Positions 60,699 through 64,000 of a stretch of 64,000 bases of DNA are shown here, in pieces; within the stretch, counting starts at the first letter, position 1, and every line of letters begins with the position of its first letter. Made by a program: the position numbers and the translations under genes. Source of the DNA: Sphingobacterium griseoflavum (GTDB lineage: Bacteria; Bacteroidota; Bacteroidia; Sphingobacteriales; Sphingobacteriaceae). Under the pieces are notes generated by a model. The model saw only the letters and a list, made by a program, of their open reading frames with translations, did no database searches and was not told where the DNA came from. The stretch spans positions 1-64,000 of the forward strand of contig NZ_BNAF01000013.1 of the NCBI RefSeq assembly GCF_014653155.1, given 5' to 3'.

Positions 60699-62162
60699 AT
60701 GCGTATTGATATGTCCAATGAACAAATCCATGCTATCGTTCAAGATTCTTTAATTGGATACCAGTATTTACAACAAATTTCGCTGGCAGAGCGTGCTGCA
60801 TTGATGCACGCCATTGCCGACGAGATTGAGGCCTTGGATGACGAGCTTATCCAAACCGCCCATGCCGAATCGGCGCTCCCCTTGCCTCGACTACAGGGCG
60901 AAAAAGGACGGACTGTCAACCAATGGCGATCTTACGCCAACGCCGTGAAGAGCGGAATTTATGCCGAAGCCCGTATTGATAAGGGCGATGGTGCCGCAAA
61001 GGCTGATCTTCGAAAATATAACAAAGGGATAGGGCCAGTCGCCGTTTTCGGCGCGAGCAATTTCCCTTTTGCTTTTTCCACGGCCGGTGGCGATACCGCT
61101 AGCGCGGTGGGAGCCGGCTGCTCGGTTATTTTTAAGGAACATCCCGGCCATCCGAATACTTCGAAAATCATGGCGGATGCGATAGCGCGCGGCATCGCTA
61201 AATTTGGTGCTCCTGCTGCAGTGTTTGGCTACGTTGAAGGCGGATCCAACGCTGTAGGTGAAGCGCTGGTGCTTCATCCGGCAATTAAAGCAGTGGCTTT
61301 TACCGGTTCTTTCCGCGGGGGCAAAGCCTTGTTCGATTTAGGTGCGCAGCGCCCAGAACCGATTCCGGTTTTCGCGGAAATGGGTAGTGTAAACCCCGTG
61401 TTTGCACTGCCAGGCTATTTAGCGGAGAACTTGGACGCTTTCGCCACACAGTACGTAAGTTCCCTGACATTGGGCGTTGGCCAATTCTGTACCAACCCGG
61501 GTCTGCTCGTTGCGGTGAAAAGTCCGGCACTTGAAGTCTTTAAGGAACGCTTGGAAACCGAGGTTAAAAAAGTATCGGAAGCGACGATGCTCCATGAAGG
61601 CATTGCAAAAGCCTACACGCAGGCAAAAGACAAGTTGGCTAGCCAGTCCGATGTGGCGCTCGTTGGGGAGGGGCTTTCGTCCGATTCCAGCCAAGCCGTA
61701 GCGGCTCTTTACACAACCTCAGGAGCTTCATTTTTGGCGAATGCTGTCTTGGGCGAGGAAGTGTTTGGACCAACGGGCCTTTTGATCGAATGCGAAGACG
61801 AAGAACAGCTGACGGCAGTATTGCTAGCGCTGGGTGGCCAGTTGACAATTACCTTTGCCGCTACCGTTACGGATATTCAGCAACATGCTGGCTTGTTTGC
61901 CATGGCGCAGGAGAAATGTGGACGTTTGCTTTTCAATGGTATGCCTACCGGTGTAGAGGTAGTTTATGCCATGCAGCATGGTGGCCCTTTCCCTTCAACC
62001 ACCGATAGCCGTTTTACCTCCGTTGGCCCAGATGCCGTAAAACGCTTTCTACGCCCGCTGAGTTTCCAAAATTGGCCGAACGAGTTTCTACCATTGGAGC
62101 TTCAAGACGAGAATCCCTTAGCTATCGAGCGGATCGTTGACAACAACAGAACCGTCGATTAG
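60699..62162 (+). CDS. Aldehyde dehydrogenase, probably 2-oxoglutarate semialdehyde dehydrogenase
   Basis: 487 aa from the ATG at 60699, 4 bp after the upstream stop; the ATG at 60714 is also possible. Rossmann/catalytic landmarks: VAVFGASNFPFAFSTAGGDTA, FKEHPGHPNTS, FTGSFRGGKALF, general base Glu in FAEMGSVNP, and nucleophile Cys264 in GQFCTNPG. This FAE(M/L)(G/S)SVNP and GASNFPFAFS pattern is that of NADP-preferring ketoglutarate-semialdehyde dehydrogenases. In the pathway it oxidises the deaminase product to 2-oxoglutarate, feeding the TCA cycle. Confidence 0.88.
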   Translation: MRIDMSNEQIHAIVQDSLIGYQYLQQISLAERAALMHAIADEIEALDDELIQTAHAESALPLPRLQGEKGRTVNQWRSYANAVKSGIYAEARIDKGDGAAKADLRKYNKGIGPVAVFGASNFPFAFSTAGGDTASAVGAGCSVIFKEHPGHPNTSKIMADAIARGIAKFGAPAAVFGYVEGGSNAVGEALVLHPAIKAVAFTGSFRGGKALFDLGAQRPEPIPVFAEMGSVNPVFALPGYLAENLDAFATQYVSSLTLGVGQFCTNPGLLVAVKSPALEVFKERLETEVKKVSEATMLHEGIAKAYTQAKDKLASQSDVALVGEGLSSDSSQAVAALYTTSGASFLANAVLGEEVFGPTGLLIECEDEEQLTAVLLALGGQLTITFAATVTDIQQHAGLFAMAQEKCGRLLFNGMPTGVEVVYAMQHGGPFPSTTDSRFTSVGPDAVKRFLRPLSFQNWPNEFLPLELQDENPLAIERIVDNNRTVD

Positions 62163-62262
62163 CCGATATATCCCGATCCGCAACATAGGGGCAGGGAGGA
62201 GGCTTCGAGAAAGTCACTTGGCCCTATGCTGCTATCGGCTCTTTTAGCAGATTAGTAAGCAA

Positions 62263-63261
62263 ATGAAAAAAACATTTTTTTGTATAGACTCCCATACATG
62301 CGGTTGTCCTGTTCGCTTGGTAGCAGGGGGCGCGCCACTTCTTCATGGAAACTCCATGATGGAGCGACGTTTGCATTTTATGGAAGAGTATGATTGGATC
62401 CGTAAAGGACTGATGTTCGAGCCGCGAGGCCATGATATGATGAGCGGAAGCATGCTTTATCCTCCGGTGGATGCTGAAAACGATGTTGCCGTGCTCTATA
62501 TCGAAACAAGCGGCTGCCTTCCTATGTGTGGGCACGGCACGATTGGTACGGTAACGATCGCTATTGAAGAAGGTTTGGTTATTCCGAAAGTGCCCGGCAA
62601 GCTACGCTTGGAAACACCAGCAGGCTTGGTGTTGATCGATTATAAGCAAGTGGGCGAGAAAGTGGAGACGGTAAAGTTAACCAATGTAAGGTCCTTTTTG
62701 CACAGCGCAGATCTAGTTATCGACTGTCCTGATCTGGGTGAAATACGAGTGGATGTCGCCTATGGAGGGAATTTTTACGGCATCATCGATCCACAGGCCA
62801 ATTTTGACGACATCAGCGCTTTTACAGCCAGCCAGTTGATCCATTATGGAAAGATCATCCGTCGTCTGTTGAACGAGAAATATGAATTCATTCATCCAGA
62901 GGATGTAAATATTCATGGATTGAGCCATATACAATGGACGGGCAAGCCCGTGAAGGAAAACTCTTCCGGTCGCAACGCCGTACTGGTGGGTGAAAATGCC
63001 CTTGATCGTTCTCCCTGCGGAACAGGTACTTCAGCACGTATGGCGCAATGGTACGCAAAAGGTAAGCTGAAACCGGGAGAGGCGTTTATCCATGAAAGCT
63101 ACATTGGCTCCCAGTTTACCGGAAAGATCGAGGATACGGTAACGGTTGCTGGAAAGCCGGCTATTATCCCTTCTGTAGAAGGTTGGGCACGGATTACCGG
63201 CTACAACACCATTATTATCGATGATAACGATCCTTACAAAGAAGGATTTCAAGTAATGTAA
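62263..63261 (+). CDS. 4-Hydroxyproline 2-epimerase (proline racemase superfamily)
   Basis: 332 aa. Two catalytic cysteines are both present: Cys89 in PMCGHGTIG and Cys252 in SPCGTGTSA, so it is an epimerase/racemase rather than a dehydratase, where the second Cys becomes Thr. His91 next to the first Cys favours hydroxyproline over proline. It interconverts trans-4-hydroxy-L-proline and cis-4-hydroxy-D-proline, the entry step of this catabolic route. It lies 100 bp after the aldehyde dehydrogenase gene, and 27 bp separate it from the oxidase gene downstream. Confidence 0.92.
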   Translation: MKKTFFCIDSHTCGCPVRLVAGGAPLLHGNSMMERRLHFMEEYDWIRKGLMFEPRGHDMMSGSMLYPPVDAENDVAVLYIETSGCLPMCGHGTIGTVTIAIEEGLVIPKVPGKLRLETPAGLVLIDYKQVGEKVETVKLTNVRSFLHSADLVIDCPDLGEIRVDVAYGGNFYGIIDPQANFDDISAFTASQLIHYGKIIRRLLNEKYEFIHPEDVNIHGLSHIQWTGKPVKENSSGRNAVLVGENALDRSPCGTGTSARMAQWYAKGKLKPGEAFIHESYIGSQFTGKIEDTVTVAGKPAIIPSVEGWARITGYNTIIIDDNDPYKEGFQVM

Positions 63262-63288
63262 TTGTAAATAAACAAGAAGAAGCGTAAC

Positions 63289-64000
63289 GTGGAAACAAAT
63301 AAGGGAACCGTGGTGGTTATTGGTGCTGGGATAGCGGGGCTGTCATCAGCTTTTTATTTAGTGCAGGAAGGATGGAAGGTCGTCGTTCTGGAAAAAAACA
63401 CGCTGGAAGACAACTGTTCTTATGGTAACGCGGGGATGATCGTTCCGAGCCATTTTACGCCGCTGGCGGCACCCGGCATTGTTGCACAGGGTATAAAATG
63501 GATGTTCGACAGCAAAAGTCCGTTTTATGTCCGACCCAATCTGAGCTGGAATTTGGTAGACTGGGGATTGAAGTTTTTAAAACATGCCAATAAAGCACAT
63601 GTCGATCGCCATGCCGAAGCCATCCGCGACCTCAACCTGTACAGCAGTGGCTTATACAATGGGCTGGCGGAAACACCTGGTTTTGATTTCGAGCTCGAGC
63701 AAACGGGCATTATGATGCTCTACAAAAGTAAGGAAGTACAGCATGAAGAAATTGAATTAGCAAAGCGTGCGCAGGATTTGAACCTGGACGTCGATATCTT
63801 GAATGCTCAAGAGGTGCAAGCCTTGGAGCCCCAGCTGAAGCTCGATGTTCTGGGCGCAGCGTTTTACAAATGTGACGGCAAACTGTATCCGCCTAAATTG
63901 ATGCAGCAGTTGATCGATTTCCTGAAGGCCCGCGGCGTAGCGTTCCATACGCAAACCGCCGTAACCAGCTTTGTGCGATCTTCACAAAAAGTAAAAGAGG
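63289..64000 (+). CDS. FAD-dependent D-amino-acid (D-hydroxyproline) dehydrogenase, partial at window edge
   Basis: An open frame from a GTG at 63289 that runs off the window (237 codons visible). N-terminal FAD-binding VVVIGAGIAGLSSAFYLV (Gly12-x-Gly14-x-x-Gly17), followed by LEKNTLEDNCSYGNAGMI and PSHFTPLAAPG, the DadA-family signature. In this operon it should oxidise cis-4-hydroxy-D-proline to 1-pyrroline-4-hydroxy-2-carboxylate, the substrate of the DHDPS-like deaminase. The GTG start is supported by the purine-rich AACAAGAAGAAGCG just before it. The substrate-binding half lies outside the window. Confidence 0.88.
   Translation, partial: METNKGTVVVIGAGIAGLSSAFYLVQEGWKVVVLEKNTLEDNCSYGNAGMIVPSHFTPLAAPGIVAQGIKWMFDSKSPFYVRPNLSWNLVDWGLKFLKHANKAHVDRHAEAIRDLNLYSSGLYNGLAETPGFDFELEQTGIMMLYKSKEVQHEEIELAKRAQDLNLDVDILNAQEVQALEPQLKLDVLGAAFYKCDGKLYPPKLMQQLIDFLKARGVAFHTQTAVTSFVRSSQKVKE

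Overview
The window comes from a chromosome of the Bacteroidota, most likely a free-living Sphingobacteriaceae-type organism. The evidence is three SusC/SusD pairs, a GLPGLI protein beside a TonB-dependent receptor, an ECF sigma/FecR pair ending in a DUF4974-type domain, two LytS/LytTR two-component systems, a TAnnTTTG-type promoter element, and a 46-bp CRISPR repeat ending GAAAGCAATTCCCAAC, a shape typical of Bacteroidota type II-C arrays. I saw no tRNA, rRNA or intact insertion sequence.

Layout. 1-604: the end of a CRISPR array (8 repeats, exact 76-bp period; cas genes outside the window), abutting a broken PIN-domain gene (606-899). 896-5693 (minus): TonB-dependent receptor, GLPGLI protein, small secreted protein, HD hydrolase. 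6110-8657: outer-membrane protein, LytS-type kinase and LytTR regulator. 8922-16857: ECF sigma, FecR anti-sigma, SusC with STN domain, SusD and a secreted EEP-fold hydrolase, a classic transenvelope-signalled uptake locus. 17322-25427: a second SusC/SusD pair with two accessory surface lipoproteins (DUF5000- and DUF4998-like). 25535-29566 (minus): kinase, LytTR regulator and TlpA-like thioredoxin with overlapping genes.

30376-34236 is the most unusual part. A lipoprotein has a glycine-rich linker and a C-terminal domain with an LRAT/PPPDE-like His...NCxH pattern. It is followed after 10 bp by six tandem, mosaic copies of a ~126-aa single-TM protein. This looks like an effector or peptidase with a recombining immunity- or inhibitor-like array, but the function is not established. 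Next come a VOC protein and an Arr rifamycin ADP-ribosyltransferase, a Tat-exported phosphoesterase, a cytochrome c lipoprotein, a bestrophin and a FUSC-family membrane protein.

40568-44801 (minus) is a three-gene operon: SbnA-like PLP synthase, FAD/NAD(P)-binding protein and PLP decarboxylase. It could make a 2,3-diaminopropionate-like or other amino-acid-derived small molecule. 45273-48388: a stand-alone DsbD-alpha-type protein, a surface-antigen barrel, a single-domain receiver and a Crp-like regulator. 48947-55422: a third SusC/SusD locus with FAS1 and DUF5007-like lipoproteins, facing a 908-aa DUF5695-like putative glycosidase (minus).

58834-64000: an AraC regulator followed by a hydroxyproline catabolic operon: DHDPS-like deaminase, ketoglutarate-semialdehyde dehydrogenase, hydroxyproline epimerase and a truncated D-amino-acid dehydrogenase. 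Its closeness to the third uptake locus raises the possibility that hydroxyproline-rich glycoproteins are a food source (inference).
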